DNA of 64,000 nt from Shewanella sp. Choline-02u-19 (lineage in GTDB: Bacteria > Pseudomonadota > Gammaproteobacteria > Enterobacterales > Shewanellaceae): contig NZ_PJBE01000012.1 in the NCBI RefSeq assembly GCF_002836205.1, positions 620,001 through 684,000 on the forward strand, in the 5' to 3' direction. The translations under genes were made by a program, and so were the position numbers. Below, in pieces: positions 43,440-52,647 of the stretch. How positions within the stretch are numbered: position 1 is the stretch's first letter; every line of letters begins with the position of its first letter. Below the pieces are notes generated by a model. It did not search any database and had not been told where the DNA came from. It saw only the letters and a program-made list of their open reading frames with translations.

Positions 43440-43558
43440 CGGCTTAGATCGTTAATGATGGAAATCGAATATCTGTGCATGGGTGGATTAGACCGCTAAC
43501 GGCTTAGATCGTTAATGATGGAAATCAAATATCCGTGCATGGGTGGGTTAGACCGCTA
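43398..43558 (+). repeat. 60-bp tandem repeat copying the gabD 3' end
   Basis: The segment encoding MEIKYLCMGGLDR and stop (43398-43439) recurs at 43458 and 43518 with exact 60-base spacing and few changes (stop codons TAA, TAA, TAG). The spacer CGGCTTAGATCGTTAATG is itself a near copy of GGCTTAGACCGCTAAC, the last bases of the gene, so a 16-bp duplication is nested in the 60-bp one. Each copy has an ATG but no ribosome-binding site. Confidence 0.95.
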
Positions 43559-43590
43559 GTTCAGGCAGTTTCGATAATAGGATAGTAGTA

Positions 43591-44871
43591 ATGACAAACA
43601 GCAGCTTACAAGATAGAAAAGTGAAGGTTATCGCCCGTGGTCAAGGCAATGTCTACCCCGTTTATGTGGACAAGGCACTGAATGCTGAGCTTTGGGACGT
43701 TGAAGGTCATCGCTATATTGATTTCGGTACCGGTATTGCTGTTTGTAATACGGGTCATAGTCACCCTAAAGTGGTGGCTGCAGTTAAAGCGCAGCTTGAT
43801 AAGTTTAGCCACACCTGTGTAATGATTAATCCCTATGAATCCGCTGTTGAGCTGGCTGAGAAATTAACAGAGCTAGCGCCAGGTGATAGTGACAAAAAAG
43901 CCATATTTGTCACCACGGGGGCGGAGGCGGTTGAAAACTGCGTCAAAATAGCCAGAGCCCATACTGGCCGCCGTGGCGTCATTGCCTTTAATGGTGGCTT
44001 TCATGGGCGGACTAATTTAACCATGGCGTTGACGGGTAAAATAAGCCCTTATAAACATCTATTTGGTCCGTTTCCTGGTGATATTTACCATGCGCCTTTT
44101 CCAATGGCTTATCATGATGTGTCGGTTAAAGAGTCACTCAAAGCGTTAGACAACTTGTTTAAAGTCGATATTGCGCCAAGCGATGTAGCGGCGATTATTG
44201 TCGAGTCAGTTCAAGGCGAAGGTGGTTTTTATATCGCCCCTGTAGCATTTTTGCAGGCATTACGCAGTTTGTGCGATCAACATGGCATCGTGCTGATTGC
44301 CGATGAGATCCAAACGGGCTTTGGCCGTACCGGTAAAATGTTCAGTTTTGAACATGCCGATGTCGAACCCGACTTGATCACCATGGCCAAAGGCATCGCG
44401 GGTGGTTTTCCTATTGCTGCGGTTGTTGGTAAGAGTGAGATCATGGATGCTCCTTTACCTGGCGGTCTTGGTGGCACTTACGGTGGCTCTCCAGTTGGCT
44501 GCGTTGCAGCACTTGCTGTGCTTGAGATCATTGCAGAGGAAAAGCTGGTTCAGCGCGCAGATCAGATAGGCCAAATTTTTAATGAACAGCTAACGTTACT
44601 GCAATCAAGCTATTCGCATTTGATTGGTGAAGTGCGAAATCAAGGCGCTATGATTGCCATCGAGTTGGTGAGCAATGCTGACAGTGAACAGCCTAACCCT
44701 GCGCTGACGCAAGCGATTATTGCCAAGGCTGCAGAGCATGGGTTGATCCTGCTAGCCTGCGGATTTTATGGCAACGTGATCCGCTTTTTGCCTGCTTTGA
44801 CCATATCTGACGAGTTGATCTATGAGGGGTTAAACAAGTTTAACCAGTTGTTTAGCAAATTAGCGGATTAA
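43591..44871 (+). CDS. gabT: 4-aminobutyrate aminotransferase (GabT)
   Basis: The 426-residue class III PLP enzyme transfers the amino group of GABA to 2-oxoglutarate, giving succinate semialdehyde for GabD. Seen are TTGAEAVENCVKIARAHTGR, GGFHGRTNLTMALTGK, VQGEGGFYIAP, the PLP site IADEIQTGFGRTGKMF and the PLP lysine in ITMAKGIAGGFPIAAVVG (about residue 268). It follows gabD and its repeats on the same strand and ends at a probable terminator. Other omega-amino acids could also be substrates. Confidence 0.92.
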   Translation: MTNSSLQDRKVKVIARGQGNVYPVYVDKALNAELWDVEGHRYIDFGTGIAVCNTGHSHPKVVAAVKAQLDKFSHTCVMINPYESAVELAEKLTELAPGDSDKKAIFVTTGAEAVENCVKIARAHTGRRGVIAFNGGFHGRTNLTMALTGKISPYKHLFGPFPGDIYHAPFPMAYHDVSVKESLKALDNLFKVDIAPSDVAAIIVESVQGEGGFYIAPVAFLQALRSLCDQHGIVLIADEIQTGFGRTGKMFSFEHADVEPDLITMAKGIAGGFPIAAVVGKSEIMDAPLPGGLGGTYGGSPVGCVAALAVLEIIAEEKLVQRADQIGQIFNEQLTLLQSSYSHLIGEVRNQGAMIAIELVSNADSEQPNPALTQAIIAKAAEHGLILLACGFYGNVIRFLPALTISDELIYEGLNKFNQLFSKLAD

Positions 44872-44891
44872 TCAAGCGGCTTGAAATAAGT

Positions 44892-44927
44892 AACTTGGCG
44901 GATCTGTTCTGCCAAGTTCTACTTTTT
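44892..44927 (+). terminator. Terminator after gabT
   Basis: AACTTGGC and GCCAAGTT (44892-44899, 44911-44918) pair around an 11-base loop, followed by CTACTTTTTT. It lies 20 bases after the gabT stop. Confidence 0.7.
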
Positions 44928-45073
44928 TAAAACAGCCCCCCTCGTGGCATTGATCATCGATGTTCGCATTTTTTACGCCGCCGATTAAATTGAATGTCGC
45001 TACTATTTTTTGATTAAAAAGGTTTACCATATAGCTAAAGTAAATTTAGTTTTGTCTAAAAGGCTATTAACAA

Positions 45074-45964
45074 ATGAGTCAACTCACCAGAATTCATTAT
45101 TTCAATACGGTAGCCGAATTAGGAAGTATTTCAGCCGCGAGCAATTTTTATGATATTCAGCCTTCTTCCATATCGAGACAAATAGCCGTACTGGAAAAAG
45201 AACTGGGGGTGAGATTATTAAACCGAAATACACGAAATTTGGGGCTAACGGAGGCCGGAAGGAAATACTTCGAATATTCCCAAAGAATAATTTCTGAGAT
45301 TGACTCGGCGAAAAGAGCCGTTAGCGATTTGCAGGATAAACCTCGGGGTGTTCTTCGAGTGAGTTTGACCGTTGGATTTGGTGAAATGGTGATCTTACCG
45401 CTAGTCACTAGGTTTATGGAGAAATACCCGGAAATAAAGTTGGAGCTTGAGCTCACTGAACGTGTAGTGGATATGGTCGATGAAAATATCGATATCGCGG
45501 TTAGAAGCGGACTGCTGCATGACTCTAATCTGGTTGCGACACATCTGCAGGATAATAATTTTATACTTTGTGCCAGCCCGATCTACTTGAAAAAATACGG
45601 CGTACCTCTGTCATCAAATGAATTAATAGATCATACGTGTTTATGCTATGGATTCGCGGGTTGGAAAGAGTGGTATCTGTTAGGCGATGCCGCACAGCCA
45701 ATCCCCTTGTCTAATCGCATCACGATAAACTCTGTTAATGGTCAAAAGCAACTGATCATCAATGATTCCGGTATCGCGCTTATCCCACGCTGGGCGGTTA
45801 AAGAAGATGTTAAGCAGGGAAAATTATCGGTCATCATGCCTTCACTGACTTTTAGCCCATCTGAAAAGTTAACCTCAACTTATGCCATTTATCAAAATCG
45901 GGAATTTGTTTCACCCAAAATAAGAGTTTTTTTAGATTTTATAAAACAAGAGTTACTCCCGTAA
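45074..45964 (+). CDS. LysR-type transcriptional regulator
   Basis: The 296-residue protein has an N-terminal helix-turn-helix (IHYFNTVAELGSISAASNFYDIQPSSISRQIAVLEKELG) and an effector domain (GVLRVSLTVGFGEMVILPLVTRFMEKYPEI, IDIAVRSG, FVSPKIRVFLDFI). It stands alone, rightward, between gabT and mrcB, so its target cannot be inferred from position. The start ATG has AAGG 12 bases ahead, a weak site. Confidence 0.85.
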   Translation: MSQLTRIHYFNTVAELGSISAASNFYDIQPSSISRQIAVLEKELGVRLLNRNTRNLGLTEAGRKYFEYSQRIISEIDSAKRAVSDLQDKPRGVLRVSLTVGFGEMVILPLVTRFMEKYPEIKLELELTERVVDMVDENIDIAVRSGLLHDSNLVATHLQDNNFILCASPIYLKKYGVPLSSNELIDHTCLCYGFAGWKEWYLLGDAAQPIPLSNRITINSVNGQKQLIINDSGIALIPRWAVKEDVKQGKLSVIMPSLTFSPSEKLTSTYAIYQNREFVSPKIRVFLDFIKQELLP

Positions 45965-46234
45965 AATCCATAAAAACGTATCTAATGGAATGGGTATCGC
46001 ATGCTCTTGTGCCGAAGATATAGTAGAATCCAGTCTCATTTTTTCATTTTCTTGGTTGCCAGCTTATTGTGATATTTTGCATTTGAAATGAATGTGAGTA
46101 AGAGGGTATAGCGTAATTCAATCATTTGTTGCCAAGTCTTTTTGGCCAGATGCCCTCGCCATAATGCAACCGAGTATATTTACCCATAAAGACCTGCAGC
46201 TCTAAATCATCTAGAGCTAGGCCGCGGAACCGTC

Positions 46235-48625
46235 ATGACAGATAAAGCCACACCTAAACCAAAAGTTACACCGAAAAAAGCGCCAAAACGAGCGCCGGTT
46301 AAACGAGTTTTAGCTGCTAAAGGCGCTAAAAAATCGACAAAGGCAACACCCAAAAAACCATCATCGAATAAAACCACTTGGGGCCGTAAATTGTGGTCTA
46401 TCAGTTGGAAACTAGCAGTCATTGGCGCGGTGGCTGTTGCAGCTTATGGCATCTATTTAGATCAAATTATTGCACGTAAATTTGAAGGACAAAAGTGGCA
46501 CCTACCGGCGCAAGTGTTTAGTCGCTCGATGGCATTGTATCCTGGAGCGGCCGTGAGTCATGGTCAACTGATGTCTGAGCTTAAGTTACTCGGTTACCGT
46601 AAAGTGGCTAATCCGCGTCAAGTGGGTGAATTCTCCGCCTCTAAAACCAAAATTGATCTTTGGCGCCGACCTTTCTTACATCCTCAAGGTGATCAAGCAG
46701 AGCAAAGAGTGATGCTCACCTTTGACTCGAATGGTGTGAGCTCGGTGACGAGAAGTAGCGACAAACGCCATTTAGCCGTGTTTCACCTAGAGCCGGTTTT
46801 ATTGGACCGAATGATCACCGGTGATGGCGAAGACCGGTTATTTGTGACAAAGGCAAAGATGCCACATTCGATTATCGATGCACTTATCTTGGTTGAAGAT
46901 CGCAGTTTTTATGAACATCACGGCGTCAATCCGTTTGCGATTGTACGTGCTGCTATGGTCAATATTAGTGCTGGACGAACGGTACAGGGGGGCTCAACTC
47001 TCACTCAGCAACTAGCGAAGAACTTCTTCCTGTCGAGCGAGCGTTCGATTATCCGTAAACTGCGCGAAGCACTCATGGCGATTATTATCGATTTTCGCTA
47101 TCAAAAAGATGAAATACTCGAGGCTTACCTCAATGAAGTCTACATGGGACAAGATAAGTCTCGTGGAGTACACGGTATGGGGCTGGCATCGCAATTCTAT
47201 TTCGGCCGCCCAATCGCTGAGCTGACAATGCCACAACAAGCCTTTTTAGTCGCAGTGATTAAAGGACCATCCTACTATAACCCTTGGCGTTATCCCGAGC
47301 GGGCACAGAAACGACGTGATTTGGTATTGCGCTTGTTAATGGAGGCGGGTGAACTTAATGTGACGCAGTATGAGGCCGCGGTTGAATCGCCATTAGGCTT
47401 GAGAAAATCAAATAAACCAGTGCACCAAAAACTGCCGGCATTTTTTGCTGTGGTTAGGCATGAATTAGCAACGCGATATGGTGATGCACTGTTACAACAA
47501 TCAGGGATTAAGGTGTATACCACCCTGGATCCTATGGCGCAGGAAGCCGCTGAAAAAGCGGTTAAACAAACCCTTGAACAGCTAGGTAAAAACAACAAGT
47601 CCTTACAGGTCGGCATGGTGCTTACTGATAAATATTCCGCCGGTATTGCCGCCATGGTTGGCGATAAAGTGCCGAGTTACCAGGGCTTTAACCGCGCCGT
47701 TGAGATCCGTCGACCAATAGGCTCTTTAATCAAGCCGTTTGTTTACGCCACCGCCCTCAATCAACCCGATAAATACACACTTGCCACTCCACTAAAGGAT
47801 CAGGCAATTACCCTTAAAAATGGTCAAGGCAAAACCTGGTCACCACAAAATGTGGATAAAAAATTCCGCGGTCAAGTGCCTTTGCTGACAGCCTTTAAAA
47901 AGTCGATGAACGTACCCACGGTTAATCTTGGTATGGCAATAGGTGTGGCAGGCGTTGCAACGACGCTCGATCGCGCTGGTTGGAAAGATAAGATCCCAGA
48001 GTATCCGTCAATGTTACTCGGTGCGGTTAATGGTTCGCCCTTAATGGTGGCGCAAGTCTTTCAAACCATCGCTGATAATGGTCGCTATCGCCATCTAAAT
48101 TCAGTGACCACGGTATTGGATGCTAACAACCAGCCGCTGGTAGCATCAAGACCTAACGCCACTCAAGCTATTCCAGCAGCGAGTAACTACTTGGTTAAAT
48201 ATGCGATGACTCAAGTGGTAGAAGCTGGCACCGCTAAACGTTTAGGCAATGCTTTTCCGCGTACCACTCTCGCGGGTAAAACCGGTACCAGTAATGATTC
48301 CAGAGACTCTTGGTTTGCTGGTTTTGATGAGCGTAATGTCGCAGCTATTTGGGTGGGGCGAGATGATAACGGAAAAACTAATCTCTATGGTAGTAGTGGC
48401 GCGATGGCGGTATACCAAGCTTTCTTGAAGAATCGTCCACCTCTGAGCTTGCGGATGGCGCCAGTCGATGGCGTGGTACAGGGATACTTTGAACGTGATA
48501 CCGGAGTGGCAAAAGAAGCTGATTGCGGCAATGTCATGCGTGTACCAGCATTGCGGGAGAGTTACCAACCCGCCGCTAATTGCGGCGAGCCATTGCCGTG
48601 GTGGAAAAAGCTGATTGGCAGTTAA
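46235..48625 (+). CDS. mrcB: Penicillin-binding protein 1B (bifunctional)
   Basis: The 796-residue inner-membrane enzyme polymerises and cross-links peptidoglycan. Order: basic Lys/Pro/Ala-rich cytoplasmic tail (1-48), membrane helix (about 52-70), UB2H-like domain, glycosyltransferase GT51 (LVEDRSFYEHHGVNPFAIVRA, GGSTLTQQLAKNFF, EVYMGQ) and transpeptidase with SxxK in GSLIKPFVYA, SMN in KKSMNVPTVNL and KTG in LAGKTGTSNDSRDSWFAGFD. All catalytic motifs are intact. In E. coli it is driven by LpoB; no such gene is nearby. Transcribed alone. Confidence 0.95.
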   Translation: MTDKATPKPKVTPKKAPKRAPVKRVLAAKGAKKSTKATPKKPSSNKTTWGRKLWSISWKLAVIGAVAVAAYGIYLDQIIARKFEGQKWHLPAQVFSRSMALYPGAAVSHGQLMSELKLLGYRKVANPRQVGEFSASKTKIDLWRRPFLHPQGDQAEQRVMLTFDSNGVSSVTRSSDKRHLAVFHLEPVLLDRMITGDGEDRLFVTKAKMPHSIIDALILVEDRSFYEHHGVNPFAIVRAAMVNISAGRTVQGGSTLTQQLAKNFFLSSERSIIRKLREALMAIIIDFRYQKDEILEAYLNEVYMGQDKSRGVHGMGLASQFYFGRPIAELTMPQQAFLVAVIKGPSYYNPWRYPERAQKRRDLVLRLLMEAGELNVTQYEAAVESPLGLRKSNKPVHQKLPAFFAVVRHELATRYGDALLQQSGIKVYTTLDPMAQEAAEKAVKQTLEQLGKNNKSLQVGMVLTDKYSAGIAAMVGDKVPSYQGFNRAVEIRRPIGSLIKPFVYATALNQPDKYTLATPLKDQAITLKNGQGKTWSPQNVDKKFRGQVPLLTAFKKSMNVPTVNLGMAIGVAGVATTLDRAGWKDKIPEYPSMLLGAVNGSPLMVAQVFQTIADNGRYRHLNSVTTVLDANNQPLVASRPNATQAIPAASNYLVKYAMTQVVEAGTAKRLGNAFPRTTLAGKTGTSNDSRDSWFAGFDERNVAAIWVGRDDNGKTNLYGSSGAMAVYQAFLKNRPPLSLRMAPVDGVVQGYFERDTGVAKEADCGNVMRVPALRESYQPAANCGEPLPWWKKLIGS

Positions 48626-48683
48626 TTTTAATAATGACATAGCGTAGTGTGGTTATGTTTTAGCAAAGTCTACGGAGTCGCTA

Positions 48684-49445
48684 TTGAACCTTTTTCAAGA
48701 ATACGAAAAACAACAATTATGGCGAGATTGGCCGCAATATCTGAACTTCATACCATTAACGTCGAGTGATGCTGTTGTTGATCTTGGTTGTTCTGTAGGA
48801 GACGTGTCGCGTACCTTTTCAGAGCAGGTCGAACGTGTGGTCGGTATCGATCTCAATAAGGAGTTTGTACAGTTTTGTCAGGCAAGCAAAACCAATAACG
48901 AAACTTTCATTCATAGTGACTTTCTGAATGTTGATTATTCGTCTTTAGGGCTAGTTAACGGCATTTGGGCAAGCTACTCACTATCTTATTTAACTCGCCC
49001 AGAAGAGTATCTAAAGCAGTTGCATTCAATAATAGCGCCTGACGGTTGGATAGCCTTATTAGATGTCGCTTGCTTTATCTCTGGAAATCTAAGTAAAGAC
49101 AGTCTCTATTATGAAAGGGTGCGGCAGTTTGAGTTAGCGTCATATCAATCGGGCTTATATGACTTTAATTTTGGTGACAAAATGCAGAGTATGTTGCTGG
49201 CAGCCGGATTTGAGATAATCCATGTAGATAATAATGTTACCGATCCCGAGCTTAATTTTTCAGGCGCAGCGAGCCTAGATGTTATTCAAGGCTGGTCAGC
49301 AAGGTTAAGCCGAATGCAAAAACTGAGTGAACTACTGGGTGACAAGTACTCAGATTTCTGCGTTGATTTACTATCCAACCTTGGCTCAAATAGCCATGAA
49401 AAACGAGGTAGTGTGCGGTTTGTTGTTGCCAAAAAAGCTGATTAG
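48684..49445 (+). CDS. Class I SAM-dependent methyltransferase, TTG start
   Basis: The 253-residue protein has the SAM-binding motif I VVDLGCSVGDVSRTF (about 36-50), motif II VVGIDLNKEF, and GIWASYSLSYL as the motif-IV region, followed by an unrecognised C-terminal third. The start is TTG at 48684, supported by CGGAG 6 bases upstream; no ATG fits. Substrate unknown. It lies 58 bases after mrcB and could be read through from it. Confidence 0.82.
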   Translation: MNLFQEYEKQQLWRDWPQYLNFIPLTSSDAVVDLGCSVGDVSRTFSEQVERVVGIDLNKEFVQFCQASKTNNETFIHSDFLNVDYSSLGLVNGIWASYSLSYLTRPEEYLKQLHSIIAPDGWIALLDVACFISGNLSKDSLYYERVRQFELASYQSGLYDFNFGDKMQSMLLAAGFEIIHVDNNVTDPELNFSGAASLDVIQGWSARLSRMQKLSELLGDKYSDFCVDLLSNLGSNSHEKRGSVRFVVAKKAD

Positions 49446-49606
49446 TGGAGTGAGTCGGTCAAGAAGCACATATAAGATATTTATCTGCAAGGCTCTAGCT
49501 TAAAGCTCTCTGTATAAGGTTTTCTACTTAAGATAACGGCCAATTGAAATTGGACTTCAGCAGGGCTGCTTGTACTTGGCTGCTTTTCATCCAGGGTTAC
49601 TGCCAA

Positions 49607-50377
49607 TTATTTTTTACGTCGCTTAACTTTTACTGGTTTCTGCTGCAGCCAAATATAACAGCCAGTCAATGACATGATAATAAGGGCGATGGCAACTAAG
49701 TCCATCAGCCAAGGGCCTAACGCACCGAAGAAACGGCCACTGTGTAGATCGAGTAATACCCGCTCCCAATGCAGGCGACTGGCGCGTATTTGCTCCGCTA
49801 TGTCATTGCTATCGGTATTATTTAAGGTCTTAACCCAAGGAATAGCGGCAAGAGGTTGAGATTGTGACCAATCAATAAGATCGTTATCAGCGACAAACAG
49901 TCCCGATGGTGTTTTTAGCCACAGATTGTCTTGCAACCCAAGTGCTTGTATATGAGAGGGCAAACCTGTCGCGCTATCTTGCGTTTCCAGTAGTTCACCT
50001 TGCTGAGACAGCAAGTAGAGATGGCTAGTATCCACAGCCACAATCATCGAGTTATAACTGACAACCGCCAATACGGATGCATTTGCTTCTAGAATTAATT
50101 GCTCATCAAGCCACACTTGGTTACCAGCACTAATGAGTTTGTGTGGCGTTTGCTGATAAAGATTAACGTCTTTTGGTGCTTTTACGCCGTAGTAATCAAG
50201 CAGCCAGCTTTGTTTTACTTGAGCGGTATCGAGGGAAAGGTGATTACTGTGGTTGATCAGTACGCCTGAAACGGCCATGAAAATGACGAATAAGGTCGAA
50301 AAAATACCTATTCTGCGGTGCCAAGGGCGTAATTGTCGTAACAGTTTTACTCTTAAGCTTGGATGTTTTCGCGTCAT
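49607..50377 (-). CDS. PepSY-associated transmembrane protein
   Basis: The 256-residue protein has an N-terminal membrane helix (LRPWHRRIGIFSTLFVIFMAVSGVLINHS, about 16-44), a periplasmic domain, and a C-terminal helix (LMDLVAIALIIMSLTGCYIWLQQ) preceded by LLDLHSGRFFGALGPW, a layout typical of the PepSY-TM family. The histidines and pattern are shared with reductases such as those acting on ferric siderophores. It overlaps the FMN-binding gene by four bases and is the last gene of a probable iron-regulated operon. Confidence 0.75.
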   Translation of the reverse strand: MTRKHPSLRVKLLRQLRPWHRRIGIFSTLFVIFMAVSGVLINHSNHLSLDTAQVKQSWLLDYYGVKAPKDVNLYQQTPHKLISAGNQVWLDEQLILEANASVLAVVSYNSMIVAVDTSHLYLLSQQGELLETQDSATGLPSHIQALGLQDNLWLKTPSGLFVADNDLIDWSQSQPLAAIPWVKTLNNTDSNDIAEQIRASRLHWERVLLDLHSGRFFGALGPWLMDLVAIALIIMSLTGCYIWLQQKPVKVKRRKK

Positions 50378-50907
50378 TCTTTATCTTTTTTAATCACATA
50401 GTCGTTTAGATACAGGGCTATTCGAGATAACTTTGTTAACGCTCGAACGGATAACGTTGCGCCTGTTATGCCATCGATATGTGTATCGAGTTGCAAGTCT
50501 TGCTTGAGTTTGGCTGATTTAAACTGATCAGTAAAGAAGTCATGCCTGACTTCATCGCCGCGACTTTCTCGATAAACCAGTACTTTTGTCTGGGCAATCG
50601 CACTGTCTTTGACATGAATGGCGACGGTGATGGCGGATTCTTTGCCTATTTCATCCATAATCCAAACGCTTTCATTAGCTTGCTGCCAGTAGCGTAGACG
50701 CATTTTTTTATAGCTATGGGCGAGGATAGATTCAATTGCTTGTTGAGCGGGTTCGTCAATCCAGAATACTTTAGCTTTAGGCACTTCAGCATTAAAGGCT
50801 TGGCTTATAAACTCTTCTGGCTTTTGGTAGGTCCCTCTAGCATTTACTGCAGCGCTCATCAATGAGCAGCTTAATAAGACAGATAATATAACGAGAGGTA
50901 GTTTCAT
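50374..50907 (-). CDS. FMN-binding domain periplasmic protein
   Basis: The 177-residue protein has a signal peptide (MKLPLVILSVLLSCSLMSAAVNA) and a C-terminal FMN-binding domain ending HIDGITGATLSVRAL; the Thr in TGATLS is where an FMN would be attached by phosphoester bond (as in RnfG and NqrC). It lies between a porin and a PepSY protein, overlapping the latter by four bases. A flavin-based electron carrier for extracytoplasmic iron reduction is an inference. The Apbe-type flavin transferase needed is not in the window. Confidence 0.8.
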   Translation of the reverse strand: MKLPLVILSVLLSCSLMSAAVNARGTYQKPEEFISQAFNAEVPKAKVFWIDEPAQQAIESILAHSYKKMRLRYWQQANESVWIMDEIGKESAITVAIHVKDSAIAQTKVLVYRESRGDEVRHDFFTDQFKSAKLKQDLQLDTHIDGITGATLSVRALTKLSRIALYLNDYVIKKDKE

Positions 50908-50937
50908 GTTGATCTAGCTCATGTGGTGGTAAATGTA

Positions 50938-50961
50938 TGAGTGCTCGAATTTGAGCACTCA
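50938..50961. other. Hairpin between porin and FMN-binding genes
   Basis: TGAGTGCTC/GAGCACTCA is a perfect 9-bp stem with a 6-base loop. On the operon strand the following bases are not a T-run, so it may reduce read-through from the porin gene or stabilise mRNA rather than end transcription. Confidence 0.5.
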
Positions 50962-50979
50962 TTTTTAGCTGAGTTTACA

Positions 50980-52158
50980 TTAGAACTGGTAGCCAACGCC
51001 TAAGTTAAATCCGTCAGCATCTTTAGCGCCACCCACTTTTTCATAGTCGGCTTTAAATACCACGTTTTCGTGCAACCAGTAGTTAATACCCACGTTGGTT
51101 TGCTCTACTTTAGTATCATCGCTGTTGCCTGCATTGTTGTCATACTCGTTGTAACGAGCAAACACACCAAAGCTTTCGTTGAAACGATATGAAGGTTCAA
51201 TGTAGTAACCGTTTTGATCATCACGACCTAAGGTTTTTGCTTCTTGACCATCGATATCCCACTGAGCGTATAGTGCTTTAACAGTGAAACCTTTGATAGT
51301 GTAGATAGCATGAGCCGTTAACAATGTTGCTGATGCAGTTTCAACACCAGCACGGCCTTGAGTTAGATCTGACTGGTACTGAGCTGTAGCGGCTAATTCT
51401 AGACCCGGTACGGCGGTGTACTTAATGCGTGCGGTATAAGCTAAGTCTTCCGCTTTTGCTTTAGACACTTTTTGACGTCCGCCACGAATACTGTATGACT
51501 CATCAACGTACAGGCCTGAGGTCACTGCACCATCAAATGCAAGACCTGGAGCTGCTTGAATGTTTAGGTTTAGACCCGCTTCCCACCAAGTGGCTGGTAA
51601 GATATTTTTCTCAACAGGGTTACGCTCAACACCGTAAAATGCTGGTGGCTCGTGAGTTTCGTTAATGATACCGACAGGCATTAAGAACAAACCTGCTTTA
51701 GCAGTAAACATGTCATTAAAGTCATGCTCAATGTAAGCTTGTTCGAGTTCTACTTCACCGTTTTGTCCTTCACCAGAGATTGAGTGCTCAACTTCTAGCT
51801 CAGAGAAAAAGCGTGTGCTGTCATTGAACTCATGGCCAACAAAAAGCACGAAACGATGGAAGTCGAACTCTTTTTTATCTTTGCCAGTTTTGTTATTAGT
51901 GATGTTGTTATAGTGAAGTTCACCATAACCACCAATCGTTGTAGCACTCTTAGATTCAGAAGCTGACTCTTCAACAACATCAGCCGTTTTTTCAACGCGC
52001 TTCTCAGTTTCATCAAGACGTCTTTCAAGATCTTGTAAGACTTTCTGCTGTTGTTCAATAATCTTACGTAGTTCAGCAGTTTCATCCGAAGCATAAGCCC
52101 CTTGAGCCGCAAACATGCTAATTAGCGCAGTAGCAAGTAACGTTTTTTTCATCATCAT
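50980..52158 (-). CDS. Outer-membrane porin with N-terminal coiled coil
   Basis: The 392-residue protein has a signal peptide (about 1-23, ending GAYA), a coiled coil (DETAELRKIIEQQQKVLQDLERRLDETEKRVEK, about 24-60) and then a beta-barrel with phrases such as GGYGELHYNN, GLFLMPVGIINETHEPPAFYGVERN and a terminal GVGYQF ending in Phe. The coiled coil and barrel layout resembles DcaP/OprO-like porins. A Fur-like site 60 bases upstream and the neighbouring FMN-binding and PepSY genes suggest a role in iron supply. Start: three ATGs in a row at 52158. Confidence 0.78.
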   Translation of the reverse strand: MMMKKTLLATALISMFAAQGAYASDETAELRKIIEQQQKVLQDLERRLDETEKRVEKTADVVEESASESKSATTIGGYGELHYNNITNNKTGKDKKEFDFHRFVLFVGHEFNDSTRFFSELEVEHSISGEGQNGEVELEQAYIEHDFNDMFTAKAGLFLMPVGIINETHEPPAFYGVERNPVEKNILPATWWEAGLNLNIQAAPGLAFDGAVTSGLYVDESYSIRGGRQKVSKAKAEDLAYTARIKYTAVPGLELAATAQYQSDLTQGRAGVETASATLLTAHAIYTIKGFTVKALYAQWDIDGQEAKTLGRDDQNGYYIEPSYRFNESFGVFARYNEYDNNAGNSDDTKVEQTNVGINYWLHENVVFKADYEKVGGAKDADGFNLGVGYQF

Positions 52159-52218
52159 TCGGTCCCTTTGTTAGAGCGGGTTATAAATTTTGTGAGGAGT
52201 TTATCAACTGAGTAACAT

Positions 52219-52237
52219 AATGCAAACTATTCTCATT
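52219..52237 (-). promoter_or_regulatory. Candidate Fur box
   Basis: AATGCAAACTATTCTCATT, read on the minus strand AATGAGAATAGTTTGCATT, matches the Fur pattern well in its first half (TGAGAAT) and partly in its second. It lies 61-79 bases before the porin start, at a promoter position. The rest of the gap to 52647 (410 bases) shows no gene or hairpin. Confidence 0.5.
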
Positions 52238-52647
52238 CAAATTATGATTAAGATCAAGGTTTGTAAATAAACTGTATCAGTGGTCCGTATTCGATATTTG
52301 TAACGTTTGATTTTATATCTATTAAAACAATGACTTGAGTGTTAGTCGTGGAGGGTGCTCGCTGTTACACTTTTCTTTACGTTACTCAATGTGTGAAATT
52401 GATACGCTTGGTTTAAGCTAAACAGATGGAACAAAGGCATAGTAAAAGTAAGGTTTTAGTGATGTTTTGAGCTGTAGATTCTTAAAGTAGCGAATTTTTT
52501 GTTAACGTTTATGGTGATATAAACGTGTTAAAACCTAGACTAATTGGGGGTGTGGGGCCATCATGCTAAGTCATCGGGTGAGTCAATTTTTGATCGTGGT
52601 ATACAATGCTTGCCCATTTTACAGGCTAACAAGATTGTTGAGTGATT

